This document shows positions 52,631 through 53,119 of a stretch of 53,119 nucleotides of DNA, in pieces. The translations under genes and the position numbers were made by a program. How positions within the stretch are numbered: the first letter of the stretch is position 1; the number at the start of each line of letters is the position of its first letter. The notes under the pieces are model-generated. The model made no database searches. It was not told the origin of the DNA and saw nothing but the letters and a program-made list of their open reading frames with translations. The DNA comes from Miniimonas arenae (lineage in GTDB: Bacteria; Actinomycetota; Actinomycetes; Actinomycetales; Beutenbergiaceae): positions 1-53,119 of the forward strand of contig NZ_VENP01000021.1 in assembly GCF_006351005.1 (NCBI RefSeq). The letters are read 5' to 3'.

Positions 52631-53119
52631 CTATGCCTGGTCAGGCCTCGCCAGCCGGAACTGCTCAGCGTCGATGTCGATACGCCGATCGCGCCAGTAG
52701 AACTCGGCGTCGTGCTCGCCGATCGCGCCAGTGGAACTCGGCGTCGTGCTCGCCGATCCCACGGAGGACGCGACACCGCGCTCCCACGGCCACGACGTTC
52801 GCGGGGATGTCTCTGGTGACGATGCTGCCGGCGCCGATCACCGAGCTCCCCCGATCGACACCTCGGCATGACGGTCGCTCCCGAACCGATCCACACTTTG
52901 CTGCCGATCGTGACCGGAAAGGTTGAACTGCGCGCCGAGCCCACGAAGCTCGGGCAGCACCGGATGGCCTGCCGTGGTGATCGTGACGGGCGGCCCGAAC
53001 ATGACACGGTCGCCGATGTAGATCGGCGCGTCGTCGGGGCCTGACCCCGGATCTTGGACACGCTGAATCCGGCACCTGGTGCTGGGGAAGCGAGATGATC
53101 CGAGAATCATGGCCAGGAA
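52631..53119 (-). pseudogene. Decayed hexapeptide-repeat acetyltransferase (maltose/galactoside type)
   Basis: Left-handed beta-helix acetyltransferase phrases appear in three different frames: APIYIGDRVMFGPPVTITTAGHP, then PVTIGSKVWIGSGATVMP, then SSVIGAGSIVTRDIPANVVAVG and GEHDAEFHWRDR. At least two frameshifts separate them. Near the 3' end a 34-bp tandem duplication (52683-52716 and 52717-52750) adds a further shift. The N-terminal part expected of the LacA/Maa family is not seen before the window edge. The original stop would be TAG at 52631-52633. It is a pseudogene, unless the last part of the sequence has errors. Confidence 0.8.
52683..52750. repeat. 34-bp tandem duplication
   Basis: Two adjacent 34-bp units beginning CGCCGATCGCGCCAGT differ at a single base. 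As 34 is not a multiple of three, the duplication breaks the acetyltransferase frame. Confidence 0.9.

Overview
The window is very GC-rich with almost gap-free coding, GTG/ATG starts, frequent 4-base stop/start overlaps, lipoprotein and Dps types typical of Actinomycetota, and many short TANNNT boxes placed 6-8 bases before a start codon (leaderless transcripts). Gene content (CE1758/CE1759-type luciferase-like pair, Lsr2-like peptide, HelR with a rifamycin-associated element, DtxR/IdeR-type iron box, glycoside hydrolases) suggests a high-GC Micrococcales organism, perhaps of the Cellulomonadaceae or Promicromonosporaceae; the family assignment is inference. The stretch looks chromosomal. It carries no rRNA, complete tRNA, CRISPR array, integrase or transposase that I could recognise.

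Layout. 1-4 kb: comEA-comEC DNA-uptake genes (minus). 4.2-6.3 kb: HerA-like DUF853 ATPase. 6.4-7.9 kb: argG behind a palindromic operator and a leaderless start. 7.9-10.8 kb: VOC protein, M20 peptidase, TRIC-like channel. 10.9-14.1 kb: leuS with a leucine-codon leader peptide and terminator (attenuator). 14.1-16.5 kb: luciferase-like monooxygenase, MarR regulator and FMN reductase operon, divergent from dps. 17.2-19.1 kb: membrane metallophosphoesterase. 19.3-22 kb: paired CNNM/CBS transporters. 22-26.7 kb: DUF4097 and ribbon-helix-helix genes behind an array of TGACACC half-sites, then a lipoprotein, a HAD phosphatase and an XRE-cupin regulator. The regulator is divergent from acdS (ACC deaminase) across two matching dyads.

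28-34.6 kb: EamA permease, an APH-fold kinase, then a 1.6-kb two-gene HTH/nucleotidyltransferase (toxin-antitoxin-like) island. The island lies between the real 3' end of pntB and a decayed second copy of that 3' end, followed by pntB and pntA. 34.7-37 kb: NCS1 permease plus a purine nucleoside phosphorylase with the two base-contacting residues changed (Glu to Gln, Asn to Asp), predicting adenosine rather than inosine/guanosine use. 37.7-42.8 kb: a complete ferric-siderophore uptake and reduction operon under an iron box. 42.8-43.85 kb: a small lipoprotein gene between two oppositely oriented arrays of a 22-bp repeat. 43.8-49.8 kb: GH106-like and GH2 glycosidases. 49.9-52.5 kb: helR with a 25-bp rifamycin-associated palindrome and a divergent 60-residue Lsr2-like peptide. 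The right edge is a decayed hexapeptide acetyltransferase.

The observations most worth following are the pntB-flanked island, the adenosine-type phosphorylase, the leuS attenuator, the TGACACC operator array and the inverted 22-bp arrays.
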